A stretch of DNA of 64,000 bases, taken from NCBI RefSeq assembly GCF_034140825.1, contig NC_089046.1:21498501-21562500 (forward strand), read 5' to 3'. Source of the stretch: Oryza sativa Japonica Group (lineage: Eukaryota > Streptophyta > Magnoliopsida > Poales > Poaceae). A program made the translations under genes and the position numbers. Shown piece after piece: positions 1 through 11,861 of this stretch. Numbering within the stretch: position 1 is the first letter of the stretch; each line of letters starts with the position of its first letter. The notes beneath the pieces are model-generated. The model saw nothing but the letters and a program-made list of their open reading frames with translations. It searched no databases and was not told where the DNA came from.

Positions 1-1029
1 CCAGGCTATCTGCTTGCCCACAAGCAAGCAAGTAGGCACAAGTCTCCAAAGAACATGGTTCGGCAAAGACTAGATTCGGGCACTTGGTCGGTGTAAAGAT
101 TTTGCTTCCGCAGAAACCGGTGCCAATATGAAATTGATACTCCTATATATGTTCTCTATCAAATTTCTGTTGAAGGTGTGCTCACGTGTGTCCAATTATT
201 GGCTCTGGGATATAAACCATGCATGTCAGTTATAGTTATTTACGTCACGGAGAAATGAGCGCGCAATGTTACAGGTACGAGGGTAATGTGTATCCTCTCC
301 CTATAAAAACAAGGATTTCTAAATTGTTTAGCAAACATTAAGGTTAAATCAAAATATTTGTTTTTAGGCACTTCAGTTGTAAAATTTTAAATTTTAAATT
401 AGTTAGATTCCCTTTCTAAGCATCTAATTAATTAGCTTTGAAATAATTGAAAGGATAGGAACTATAGGAATCACTGCAAGTATGCTTATATTATGGTGTA
501 GAATTTAGCTAGGTAAAGCAAGTTTCCGTAATTAATCTTCTCAAATAGATCATCATCTGACAATGCAAGGGCGTCGGATCTGACTGGATATATTACGCCA
601 AGCTAGTGTACTGTTGTGCTCGGAAGAAAATAAATATGTAAAAACAGGGTGAAAGTTTATTGTATTATTCATTATTTAGCTCGATCGTACATTAAGTAAG
701 CGTGCAAGCAAGAGCTTAGCTTCTAAGTACTCCCGTAGAATGTATGTTTCCTAATTAATTTTACAGCTTGCTAGCAACGGATGTGTACGACTGTACGTAC
801 ATCTCATATAGCTAGACATCATGCATCACCCTAATTAAAGGGATATGATGATGTTGAGAAACATACAGTGGTCTTTCGGCTAGCTCCACAAGGTAATGGG
901 CTAGACGATTTGAGTTCAAAGTCTAATCATTTTTAATTATTTGATATTAGGTCATTCCCTAATATTCACATCTTTTTAGGGATATGATAATGTGTATTAG
1001 GGATTAGTAAGCATGCGAGAAGAAAAAAC

Positions 1030-1151
<122 letters not shown>

Positions 1152-2146
1152 TCAGGTTGAACCATTCATTTTACGATATATATAAACACAGTAGCTAATA
1201 CATGGTTTGTACATATAGGAAATATTAATAATCTATGAATGTTTTTAATTGGCACGCATGATGTCAGTTGCTTGTCGACAGGATCTCAACCCCCTAAAAT
1301 GCAAATGATGATCAGGCTTTTGACTTTGCTCGGTATAGTCACTCATACAAAAGTTAAATGAACTTAGAAAGGACCCTTCAATTATGTATGTGTTAATGTG
1401 TACACACTGCATAAGAGATCAACGTTTTAATTAGCTATCCAACTCAGGAGAATTTAGAATCTATTCCAAACGAATTTCGAATTACAACTCAGAACATTAG
1501 CCACCTTTAGCTCAATGTATATACATGAGAAACCTATCGATATTATAATCCCTATCTAAAATTCTCCGATCTCTAGTATTGCAAATTATATCACCTATCG
1601 GAGTCATGATGAAAAATCCTATCTTAAATTACCTACGTTCCAGACGATGCCTTAAAAATTGAAATGGAAAGAGATCCTCTGACCTCGTGCAGTTTATACA
1701 TTAACATGTTAATCCCACTTTACTACGACGCATATATCAGTGGCACAACTGTAATTAAACCGCACAAAGTTAGAAAAACCTCTTCTCTTGAAATGAGATA
1801 ATTCCATGATTTTGGCTTGCACTTGATGAAAATTTTAAGCAACTCATCAACTGGTTAATCACAGCAATTAACCAAGCTGGACATCACTCAAAGCAAAGCA
1901 AAGCAAGCAACCGTGCATAGCCACTCCCTCATCACTCGCTTCTCCTTGCTTACACACCATCCCATCCTCCCTCTCCACCGTCGGATCCACCCCATCGCGA
2001 GATCTCATCCGTCCATCTCTCTTCCTCCCTCCCTTGCCTTCCGGACAACTGCATGCGTCCCCCGCGATCTCACGTACGCAACCGCAACCTCAATCTCCCT
2101 CATCCATGGCGATCCAAGCTCGATCTCGCGCGCGTAGCCGCGTAGG

Positions 2147-2155
2147 TATATATAC
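2147..2155 (+). promoter_or_regulatory. Probable TATA box of the BLE2-like gene
   Basis: A TATATATA stretch lies about 115 bases upstream of the ATG at 2264, a normal plant core-promoter spacing allowing for a leader of about 80 bases. Position and motif only; the transcription start is not known. Confidence 0.5.
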
Positions 2156-2263
2156 CCTAGCTAGCTATACGTACGTGATCCCACACAGTCGCAGTGGTTT
2201 TGGTTGGTTGGTTGATTACATTTTGAATGCGTGGTTGAGATCGAGTTCTTGGAGAGGAGATCG

Positions 2264-4732
2264 ATGGACAACCATGGCGGCGACGGTGGCGCCGGCGGCG
2301 GTGGAGGAGGAGAGGGAGAGAGGTCGGTGCGGGTGAATATTGAAGCTCAGGCGAGTGATCCGGCGGGGATGGTGGTGGCGATGGCGACGCCGTTCGAGCC
2401 GCAGCTGTCGGACGATTCGCCGCCGAGGTCGAGCATGCAGAGCGTCGCGGAGGTCGTCGACGACGCGGCGGCGGCGGAGGCGACCGGAGGAGGAGGGGAC
2501 GAGGTGGTGGCGGTGGCGGCGGTGGGGCCGGAGCGGAGGCTGACGATGCTGGCGCTGCGGCTGGCGATCCTGGAGAAGGCGGCGAGCGGGCTGGGCGCGC
2601 TCGGCTTCATCTGGGCCACCGTCGTGCTCCTCGGCGGCTTCGCCATCACGCTCGGGAGGGTGGACTTCTGGTCGGTCACCGTCATCCTCCTCGTCGAGGG
2701 CGCCCGCATCTTCAGCCGCAGCCACGAGCTGGAGTGGCAGCACCAGGCCACGTGGTCGCTCGCCGCCGCAGGCCGCTCCAGCTTCCGCCTCGTCGCCCGC
2801 TCCTTCCGCTTCGTGTTCCACCTCGACGACGGCAAGGCCGCCGCCGACGCCGGCGGCGGCGGCGGCGGCGCGCCGAGGATGGGGCGACGGCGATGGCGGA
2901 TCAGCTGGAGCTTCCTGTCGCGGCACGTCGGGAGGGTGTTCTACTGGCTGCAGCTGGCGTCGGCGACGGCGTGCGTCGCGGTGTCGGCGGTGAGGCTCGC
3001 TGGGCAAGACTTCGGCGAGGCGGAGGACGCGCGGACCAACCGGAGGTCGGCGCTGGACATCTTCTACGGGCTCGCGCTGGCGGAGGCGCTGCTGTTCTTG
3101 ATGGAGAAGGCGATGTGGGAGTGGGAGGTGAGCTACGGCCGCCTCCTCCAGCGCGTCGCCGGCGAGTGCCACCTCGCCGGCGAGCCCGGGCTGGTCGCCG
3201 TCCGCCGCTTCTTCTACGACGCCTACTCCCGGTGCGTCGACGGGAGCATCTTCGACGGCCTCCGGATGGACCTCGTCTCCTTCGCCGAGGAGCTCCTCGT
3301 CGGGGGCTCCCACGACGAGCAGCGCATCGGCGTCGGGATCCTCGTCAACGTCGCGGCGAACCCGCGGCTCGGGGAGGCCGCGCTGCGGCGCGTCGGCACG
3401 TCGGCGGCGGTGGTGGACCGGCTGGTGGAGATGCTCACCTGGAGCGGCGGCGCCGCCGAGGCCGCCGCCAGGGCGTCCGCCGCGCTCGTCGTGTCCAAGC
3501 TCGCCAGCAAGAAGCGGAACGCGCTCCGCGTCGCCGGCGTCCCCGGCGCCATCGAGTCGGTGTCGTCGCTGCTCTACGCCGCCGGCGACGAGGAGTGCAA
3601 CCTCCTCGGCCTCCTCATCATCAAGAAGCTGGCGCGCGACCACGACAACTGCAGCAAGATCGGCAACGCGCGCGGCCTCCTCGACAAGATCATCGACTTC
3701 TCCGCCATCGGCGGCGGCGCCGTGATCACGCCGTCGCGCGCCAAGGCCGTGAAGCGGTCGCTGCAGGTGGTGAAGATGCTCGCGGAGACGACGGGGAGCA
3801 CCGGGAAGCTGCTCCGGCGGGAGGTCGCCGAGATCGTGTTCACGGTGAGCAACATCCGCGCCGTGCTCCAGCACGGCGCCGGCCACCTCGAGCTGCAGCG
3901 GCTCGGCGCCGAGGTGCTCACCCGCCTCGCCATGGACGCGGACGCGCGCGAGAAGATCGGCGGCACCGGCGGCGTCGTCTCCCTCCTCCTCGCCATGTTC
4001 CTCCAGCCCTCCATCACCGACGAGGGCGACGCCGCGCGCGTCGAGGCCGGCGAGGCGCTCGCCATGCTCGCCCTCGACAGCCGCCGCAACTGCGACCGCA
4101 TACTCCGCGCCGGCGGCGGCGGCGGCGCCGCCACCGTCGCCCGCCTCGTCGACGCGCTTACCGACGACGAGGCCGGCATCGGCGCGGCCCGGATCCTGAC
4201 CAACCTCTGCGCGTACGCCGGCGGCGAGTGGTTCTCCGACCTCCACCTCGTCACCTCCGGCGCCGCCACGGCGCTGCGCAACGTGATGACCACCAAGAAG
4301 TCCAAGCTGCTCGAGGTCTCCCTGGGGCTCGTCGCCCAGATGGCGCGGTTCATGGGCCCGCACGAGCTGTCCCACCACCTCGCCGGCGCCGGCGTCGCCG
4401 GCGGCGAGGAGGAGCTGGTCGGACGGCTGGTCGCCGTGCTGGCGAGGTACGGCTCCCCGTCGATCCGGGTGCCGCGGATCCGGCGGTTCGCCGTGGAGCT
4501 CGCCGTCGCGATGATGACGGAGGGGAGGCGGCGGCGCGGCGCGGTGGCGGTGATGATGGCGGCGGCCGGGATGGGGCCGGTGCTGCGGCGCGTGGCGGAG
4601 ACCACGTCGGAGCTCGAGTGCTTCCACGTCTTCTCCGGCAGCGCCGGGCTGAGCCGCCACGCCGTCTCCCTCTCCGCCCTCGTCGACACCGCGCTCGAGC
4701 TCATGGGGGCACGTGGCACCGACGACCAATAG
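2264..4732 (+). CDS. BLE2-like armadillo-repeat membrane protein (822 aa, single exon)
   Basis: An intronless frame with ATG at 2264 gives 822 residues. The upstream GTG at 2231 is not used as the start, since a eukaryotic ATG in good context (ATGGAC) follows 11 codons later. After a Gly/Glu-rich, probably disordered N-terminus come four hydrophobic segments at about residues 105-125, 130-147, 222-245 and 265-285, then from about 300 to the end an Ala/Leu-rich helical region with armadillo-like repeats (motifs such as ILVNVAANPRLGEAALRR and ARILTNLCAYAGG). This layout and wording match the plant family annotated as BLE2 (brassinolide-enhanced gene 2 of rice). The family's molecular role is poorly known; a membrane-linked scaffold is inference. 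Coding DNA is very GC-rich, so long antisense and +1 open frames overlap it and are shadows. Confidence 0.85.
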   Translation: MDNHGGDGGAGGGGGGEGERSVRVNIEAQASDPAGMVVAMATPFEPQLSDDSPPRSSMQSVAEVVDDAAAAEATGGGGDEVVAVAAVGPERRLTMLALRLAILEKAASGLGALGFIWATVVLLGGFAITLGRVDFWSVTVILLVEGARIFSRSHELEWQHQATWSLAAAGRSSFRLVARSFRFVFHLDDGKAAADAGGGGGGAPRMGRRRWRISWSFLSRHVGRVFYWLQLASATACVAVSAVRLAGQDFGEAEDARTNRRSALDIFYGLALAEALLFLMEKAMWEWEVSYGRLLQRVAGECHLAGEPGLVAVRRFFYDAYSRCVDGSIFDGLRMDLVSFAEELLVGGSHDEQRIGVGILVNVAANPRLGEAALRRVGTSAAVVDRLVEMLTWSGGAAEAAARASAALVVSKLASKKRNALRVAGVPGAIESVSSLLYAAGDEECNLLGLLIIKKLARDHDNCSKIGNARGLLDKIIDFSAIGGGAVITPSRAKAVKRSLQVVKMLAETTGSTGKLLRREVAEIVFTVSNIRAVLQHGAGHLELQRLGAEVLTRLAMDADAREKIGGTGGVVSLLLAMFLQPSITDEGDAARVEAGEALAMLALDSRRNCDRILRAGGGGGAATVARLVDALTDDEAGIGAARILTNLCAYAGGEWFSDLHLVTSGAATALRNVMTTKKSKLLEVSLGLVAQMARFMGPHELSHHLAGAGVAGGEEELVGRLVAVLARYGSPSIRVPRIRRFAVELAVAMMTEGRRRRGAVAVMMAAAGMGPVLRRVAETTSELECFHVFSGSAGLSRHAVSLSALVDTALELMGARGTDDQ

Positions 4733-5500
4733 AAAACCGCCACGTCAGCATCTCGCATGTCTTCTTTTCCAACAAAAGAAAAAGAAAATCACACGGGTTA
4801 ATTTGATTAAATTAATTAATTAATTATTATACGATTCTTTTGAGCATTGTAATACAAGGATCACACAATGATTGGGGTTATCAATGAGAAAGATCGAATT
4901 TCAGTGATTTAATTAAATTTTTTAATGCATTTTGTACATGGATGCTTAATGGGAAGGAGTTGCAAGACGTGCAAGGAACAGGAAGGACTGCAACGCACAC
5001 GACGCATGTTTGTTACTTTTAAGTATTTTTGAGATGGGGACATTTTTGGTCGTGTGGAGTTGATGGATTTTGCTTGAATTTGTGGGAACTTTTTCCTTGC
5101 AAAACACACAAAAAGAAATTATGTGTTTGTGTCGTGCCACGCGCACTGTGCAGTACTCTTCGTTCTTAGCAAGAGCCCAGAGCACGTATATATGCCGCAT
5201 GATGGCGTATGCGTGTGCACGTATGCAAAATTATGTTGCAAACTTGCAAGTGCACTGTTGTTTTCCTTTTCCTTTGGAATTATTGAGGCCTTAAAAAATG
5301 TTTTTCAAACTGCCAAGTGGATAGTTATGTTAAATTGTGTGAGATCATGAGGCTTCGTAATTGCTGTCATACTGCAAAAATTATTTGGAGAGTAGTTTTT
5401 TTTTTTACTAAAATCAGGTATCAAAATCAAATTTAGAAAAGGAGAGCACATGGTAAATCAGTTTGAAAAGGCTAGTGACAAGTATGTCAGATATCAGAAT
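4733..5500. other. 3' flank of the BLE2-like gene, no gene seen
   Basis: AT-rich 3' UTR and spacer. Short frames here (66-84 codons, both strands) lack splice context, domains or similarity and are not reported as genes. Confidence 0.5.
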
Positions 5501-5509
5501 CAAAATTTA

Positions 5510-6016
5510 CACAAATAGAATACATGAGAAATCAAAATATAATTTGAAAAAGTTCAAAAGATTAGAAATAAAATTGAGTTCAAAAAAATAATTTGAAAAA
5601 GTTAAAAATGTTAGAAATAAAATTGAATTCAAAAAGTTCAAAAATATTACACAAAGAGAGTATATGAGGAAATCAGAATCAAAATTTACACAAATAGAGT
5701 ACACGAGAAATAAAAATATAGTTTTAAAAAGTTCAAAAATATTAGAAATAAAATCGAGTTCAAAAATATTAATTTGAAAAAGTTCAAAAGATTAGAAATA
5801 AAAATGAGTTCAAAAAGTTCAAAAATATTACACAAAGAGAGTATATGAAGTATTTTTTTAATAAAATAAAAATACAATTTGAAAAAGTTCAAAATACTAG
5901 AAATAAAATTGAGTTCAAAAATATTAATTTGAAAAGGTTCAAAAGATTAGAATAAATTGAGTTCAAACAATTCAAATGAAAAAGTTCAAAAGATTAGAAT
6001 AAAATTGAGTTCAAAA
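5510..6016. repeat. A-rich minisatellite next to tRNA-Leu
   Basis: Imperfect tandem units of about 50 bases built from the words TTTGAAAAAGTTCAAAA, AGATTAGAAATAAAA and TTGAGTTCAAAAA, repeated at least six times. A longer sub-unit containing TTACACAAAGAGAGTATATGA occurs twice and a related one at the left edge. The array ends at the 3' end of the tRNA gene; its last A/T runs supply the T-stretch that would stop RNA polymerase III on the minus strand. Confidence 0.85.
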
Positions 6017-6022
6017 ATTTTA

Positions 6023-6105
6023 TGCTGGCTGTGGGGTTCGAACCCACGCGCACTTCAGTGCAGAAGATCTTAAGTCTTCCCCCTTAACCACTCGGGCAAA
6101 CCAGC
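6023..6105 (-). tRNA. tRNA-Leu (anticodon UAA)
   Basis: Reading the minus strand, an 83-base cloverleaf folds: acceptor stem GCTGGTT with AGCCAGC plus discriminator A, D arm with AGTGGTTAAGG (A box), anticodon stem GAAGA/TCTTC with loop CTTAAGA giving anticodon TAA, a long class II variable arm, and T arm GTGGG-TTCGAAC-CCCAC (B box). There is no intron. The extended variable arm and UAA anticodon fit leucine. A T-rich terminator follows directly below position 6023. Confidence 0.97.
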
Positions 6106-6286
6106 TAGTTGAGTTTTTTCTTCCTCCAGTTTTTATATAATGTTTTCACTTGATAAGGCGGGTGTACGTAATCTTAGCCTGAAGGCGTATTTGCTCTGCC
6201 TATCGTCTTCTTCCCCACTGGCCGTCTCTCCCCGCACCACCATTCGCGCACGACCGCCGCGGCGGCAGCCAACTCCGGCGAGGGCC

Positions 6287-9200
6287 ATGTCCGGCGGCGG
6301 ATGCAGCGTCCGGGCGATCTGGATCCTCACCCCGCACGACGCCGTCGCCTTCTCCAGGTGCAGCTTCGAGTCCTCCCTGCTCAAACCCTTGTGGGGAAGA
6401 GAGCGAAAAAAAAAATTCGAGCATCTCGCGGCAAGATTTGGTCCTTTCCGATCCCAATAGCTAACGTTTTTTTCCTTCCCCTTCTTGTGGTAGGCGATTT
6501 GCGGTGGTGGAGAAGCGGTGGCGGGTCGCGTGGGAGGCGGAGGGCGGGGCGAGGGCGGAGATGATGCCGCTGCCGGCTGACTACGAGGTCGCCGCCGCCT
6601 TCGCCGAACGCCGGAGAAGGTTTTGCCTCCTTTTTTTTCTCTCTCTCACTCCCTTGGATTGTGCTTTGGTGAATTGATCTGGATATTACTAAGTTAATCC
6701 ATGCGTGGAAGTGGATTTAGGCGTTAGGATTTGATATTAGTGGTGGTAGGAATTATATATAAGCCATACAACAATGTTAAGTGAACAAACCCCATCTGAA
6801 GCTTCGCAGTTGAATAATATATCGAGCGCAACAAACTTGACATGCTGCCTGTACTGTTATAGTTCATGTTGTTGACTAGTGATGATTTAGAAACATAGCT
6901 GTATAAACTCATGTTAGGAACAGTGGTGATACGCTCTTGAATATGGCATTGTGCAGGGAAGGCACGGCGCGTGGTTCTGGAATCCGTACGAGCATGTCAT
7001 CTGCTGGGTCGGATTCGTGGGTTGATGATCCAATCACTCGCCACATTATATCACTCCATATTGATAAAGAGGAAGGAGAGGGGTTTATGCTGTGGCCTGT
7101 GGTTCTTCAGAAGCGGGGTAGCTATTATATCCTTGTGTTGCCTTTGGTGGATCCTCAATCATTTAAAGCATATGAAAGCCTCTTGAAAAGGTCGGACTGC
7201 GGGAGTTCTGCCAAGGAGAAGGGCAATCTTTCTTCCATTCTGCTCAACCTTCCATGCATAACAGGGTAATGTAAGTTTGCCTACCTATCATGTTGTCTGA
7301 GTCTCACCATCTTTCCGAGATTACATGGAAATGTTTTTGTCAGTGCTATACTGCTAAAGTCATCAACCAATTTATGGGTGTTCATGGCTTGCACTCTTAC
7401 ACTTCATTTTCCATGGCAGGGCATTAATGGTTGCACATGTTATTGGGGACATAATTACTGGTGATACCGCTGAGCCTGAGGTGATCGTTAGTACTGGCCC
7501 CTCTGTTGGTGGGCTGTTAGATTCATTGACAGGAAGTATAGGTATTTCTGCTCGACCAAAACCTATTGCTGCACCTGTCGCAGCCCCGACCGCATCAATT
7601 TCTTCACCTGTTGGTGCTCCTCAGTCGGAGTCTCTGAAAGGTGGTATGAGGCCTTTTGACAAGGATTTACTACGGAATTTCATCCTTGGTGCGATGCCTT
7701 TTGGTTAGTATCAACATAGCCTTCTATCATGGAGCTAACATACTATGCTCATCAATTTCTTTTTGGATCTGTTTATGCATTTGCCAACTTAGCTAGCAAT
7801 AAAATTTGACAGGAACACCTCAGGATCTTAATTATGCCAATGTTACTTCGGTAAGAACAACTGGGTTTTCCGCTGATCCTCTACCTACAGACCAGAAGCA
7901 GCCTGCCTGGAAACCTTATCTGTACAAAGGGAGACAAAGGACTCTCTTCTCAAGCCTAGAGACTTTAAATGCTGCACTATATGACCGTGATGATGTGCAA
8001 GATTTCCTTTCGGTTTCTGGACAAGTGACATGTAGGGCTGAGCTAGAAGGTTTACCTGATGTTTCTTTGCCATTGTCTGGGTTAAAAGCTGCTCGTGTGG
8101 AGGTTTCATCGTTCCATCACTGTGTGCAAGCTTCAGAGCCTACCAATGATAAGCAAACTCTAATATTTCAACCACCACTAGGAAATTTTGTTTTGATGCA
8201 CTATCAAGCTTCATGCAACATGGACCCACCTGTTAAAGGTTTCTACCAGTTGTCTATGGTGTCTGAGAATGAAGGTGCTTTTCTATTTAAGCTGAGATTG
8301 ATGGAGGGTTACAAATCTCCCTTTCTTATGGAATTTTGCATGGTTACAATGCCGTTTCCTCGAAGACGAGTTGCATCATATGATGGAAATCCATCTGTTG
8401 GGACAGTTTCAATGACAGAACATTCAATTGAATGGAGAATCGTTTCAAGCGGTCGGGGCCTCAGTGGAAGGAGCATTGAGGCTACCTTCTCTGGTACTGT
8501 TAGATTCCATCCTATAACAATCCAGCGAGTAAATTCATCATTTCGATCAGTTCCAAGCACTGCATTTGTTGAAGATAGTGATAGTGAACAAGACAATACT
8601 AAGAATGGTGCCAATTTGGATGACTACCTCATGGAAAAAATGAATAAGGACCTTCAAGCAGTTAACTTGGAAGAGCCATTGTCCTGGCAAGCTTATAATT
8701 ATGCTAAGGTCAGTCTATGCCAAACCAGGATATTTACTGGCACATGCAAATCTATCTTATCATTTTTTTTCCCCAAATATCAGATCACTAGGGTCCATAT
8801 CTGGTCATACCTTATTGACATGCTTAATGACTAATGGCCATATTGCTTTCACTTTAGCGCATTATTTTGATAGTTCATATATGATCCTGTAGGAAGTCTG
8901 TCAGTATCAGTACAGCATACTCCTGTACTTTGATTCTTGTTTAGGATTCTTTCCTTACTTTTTAATTGGTTATGAAACATTTTGCCAGGTTTCTTTTAAG
9001 ATTGTTGGGGGCACCCTTTCTGGTCTAACAATTGATCCAAAATCTGTAAGTTATTCATTAACTTTCTTGTTCCATTCTGATGGTTTATGCTTTGACCTCA
9101 ATTAATCAGTTGAATAGTTATGCATTACCATCCCATGGTTGATCATTTGATCTGCAAATCTGATGCACAAACTATGTCGATATTGAGTGACTGATGTTTA

Positions 9201-10517
9201 GTGTTTTCATTGGGTGAAGAAAAATGTCAGACAAATATTACCAATTTACCATGTCACTGTCACACAGGGTGCATTCAGTCCCTTCCCATTGAAAAACTCA
9301 GTAGCTAGGTTGAGATGTTGTGGTGCTTGCTCGAGTTTTACCTACTGTGTTATCAGTTATGAAAAGGCAGAATATTTGTCCATGTGTCCATGGATTTAGG
9401 AAGCATACCAGGCTGATGGTATGTTGGTAACCTCTGGTGCCAACAATTATGCTAATGTTTCATTACTTCCCTGCTTAAAGAGGATTACTCTAAAATTTCT
9501 CCTTCCAATGTCTTGAACTCTTGATCACTATTCTTGAATTCTTCTTTTGTCACTGTGGTGATTTGGACATTTGGTATAAAGTTAATTGCATTGGCTGTGT
9601 TAAAAGGAACTCCTATTCTTTATTCAAATATGGACCATGATCATAAATTTGTACTTTCCTTTTTTGCTACTTTAAAGTTTAACGGCCTTCTGCAGGTAAC
9701 CATTTATCCTTCTGTCAAAGCCCCAGTTGAATACTCAATGCAGGTGATCCTTTGATCTCATTAACTATAACTTTTGTTCTTTTAAATATTCCATCCACTA
9801 GCAAGGTAGTTGCTTTTACAACATTCCAAAGTACCTAGTACCTGGTATTGTGCACGGTTAAATAGATGACCCTGTTTTATTAGTACTTGCAAATGATGCA
9901 CACTTCGATCTGCGATATGAAGCAGTTTCCCAGCTTCTTTACAAAATCAGCTGTTTATAAAGGGAATGTCTCCATTTTGATCAAGGAGAAGGTGGTTTTT
10001 CAAACTTAATTTGAAGAACAATCTGATAACAGCTGAAAGCAACATGGCAATGAGAGATCATCTTGCCTCTGTGAACATTAGTTACTGTAGAAAAGGCACA
10101 AAAATCGCTTCAACTTGGTCTGCTCGTTCTCTAAATGATAATTAATGCTTAATCTCCTGCTCCTGCTGCACATCTGTATTCTGTACCCTTGATACTGGTT
10201 TAATGGATTCTTCTTCTGAAGGAAGTAGCTTGATCTATGCAGCCTGATATTCATGACATGATTAATAACTAATGGGCAATACCGACACAAAAAATCTGAC
10301 TCATTAATAAAATGCTTGCCTCCTGTCCAAATATAAACTTGCCCTTGGATTTGCTTATATTTCATAGTAATCTGTTGTGACTTCCAGCGTTGGGATGGAA
10401 TATAGTATTTAATTTTGATAACTAAATTGTTGACACTTTCTTGTACAGGCTTCATCTGGAGATTACATACTCTGGAACACTTTAGGAAAATGTCCTTCTG
10501 CTGCTTTGCCTAAATAA
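6287..10517 (+). CDS. AP5M: AP-5 complex subunit mu (8 exons, 619 aa)
   Basis: Exons join in frame as 6287-6357, 6494-6619, 6957-7265, 7420-7703, 7813-8708, 8989-9045, 9696-9743 and 10449-10517, all with GT/AG borders, giving 620 codons including TAA. The start MSGGGCSVRAIWIL followed by SRRFAVVEKRW matches the N-terminus of plant adaptor medium subunits of the AP-5 type (Arabidopsis At2g20790 family, about the same length). The N-terminal half (about 1-260) is the longin-like part; exon 5 onward (about residue 264 to the end) is the mu homology domain, which in this family recognises cargo. AP-5 is known as a clathrin-independent late-endosomal adaptor; action in this plant is inferred from family. 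Exons 6-8 are very small (57, 48 and 69 nt) and separated by introns of 280-705 bases, so gene finders may miss them. I see no damage. Confidence 0.9.
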
Positions 10518-11428
10518 TTATGAATACCGATGGATGTTCATCACCGGACATATTCATGGGCGCGTGTTCTTTGCCGTACAGAACCTACAGTATGGTTCCC
10601 CAATTGATCTCTACTCACATCACCAGACCTATGCTCAAAGTTTTTGAATTTTGTTCAGGAGTTATTGTTTCAAGGGAAAAAAAGGAACCCAACAATTCTG
10701 GATATATCTATGTCAGACTCTGGTATTCTAAACTTGAGTTCATGATTGGGTGCAATACCGTTTTCGAGAAAAAAATTGATTGGGTGCAATATTGAAGCCA
10801 TGACCTTATTGGGCAATAAAATTCCATTTCGTAGGATTACTAGCAGCATGTTGAGATAACTTCCATGTCAGGAAATATGGTACTATATCAGCAAGAAAAA
10901 ACCAACTCATTGTCCACAAACATGAGACTTGGCATGATAAATCTGTATGATTACTGGTGATTGAGCCCAAACAGGTCCCAATTTTCTGGGCCTCCTTCTC
11001 TAGGTTGTTAGATAGAGATGTTTCATCTTTATTTATTTTGTCAGTCCTTGACAGAGGAATGTCATGTTGAAGGTCCATTGAACCGAGACATTTTCTTTTG
11101 CTAATGTCATGCATGATGCCATTGAGATAGATGATGTAATATTCGGATTGCATTGAAAGGAATAACATGACCGGCCAAAAAAACAAGGAACATAGGGCAA
11201 CATTTTCCTCAAAAAGACAGAAAATTTAGGTGCAATTTTGCATTTTTGTCTCTAACGTCAACAGATAAAAATATTCCCTTACTCAGTGCTAATTCCAGAA
11301 ATGGGTGATGGAGAAAAAAAAATCGAGGCAATGTAAATATTATGTGCCAAATGTTCCAAATAGGTCATGAATTCATTTATATTTTATTTCAACTTCTATA
11401 CAAGTACACAACACTTAAAATATATTTA
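10518..11428. other. Spacer between the AP-5 mu and glutathione synthetase genes
   Basis: 3' UTR of the upstream gene, then AT-rich DNA. Frames such as 10806-11186 (minus) have no recognisable domain. A MITE follows at 11429. Confidence 0.5.
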
Positions 11429-11575
11429 GGCTGAGTTTAGTTCCAAACTTTTTCTTCAAACTTCCAACTTTTCAATCACATCAAAATTTTACTACACACA
11501 CAAACTTCTAATTTTTCCATCATATCGTTCCAATTTCAATCAAACTTATAATTTTGACATGAACTAAACACACCC
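11429..11575. mobile_element. MITE, Tourist/Harbinger-like, 147 bp
   Basis: Terminal inverted repeats GGCTGAGTTTAGTTCC and GAACTAAACACACCC are flanked by TTA on both sides (11426-11428 and 11576-11578). The interior repeats the words ACTTTTTCTTCAAACTTCC and CACACACAAACTTC. The copy at 24669-24814 belongs to the same family. It sits about 290 bases upstream of the glutathione synthetase ATG. Confidence 0.85.
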
Positions 11576-11861
11576 TTAAACAAAATTTGATTCCAAACTG
11601 ACTTTTTTTTGCTGTGCTAAATTTATTCGAGTTGGAGGCGCACTCACAGAAAAGCTGAACCTGACCCTTCAACTTTCGCGCAGCCCCCTCCACTTTCCTC
11701 GAAATTGCAACTCCCACCTCAACTATAAACTTCGGTTCGACAGTTCGGCACTCGACAATCTCGCAGAGAGAGTGAAGCTGAGATTGCAATTTGCAAATAT
11801 CCCCTCGAGAAATCATAATTTGTTTTTCACTCCCTAATCCCCCTCCAGTCCACCGCCCGCG

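Noticed and set aside
2216-4729. 837-codon minus-strand frame and a 690-codon plus-strand frame over the BLE2-like gene
   Set aside because: Both are Arg/His/Gly/Asp-rich by-products of very GC-rich coding DNA; only the plus frame from 2264 shows membrane segments and armadillo-like repeats.
5510-6016. Regular repeats considered as a CRISPR-like array
   Set aside because: Units are contiguous and A-rich with no unique spacers; the genome is a plant's.
10078-10455. 125-codon minus-strand frame in the last intron of the AP-5 mu gene
   Set aside because: Low-complexity intron sequence; no similarity or promoter evidence.
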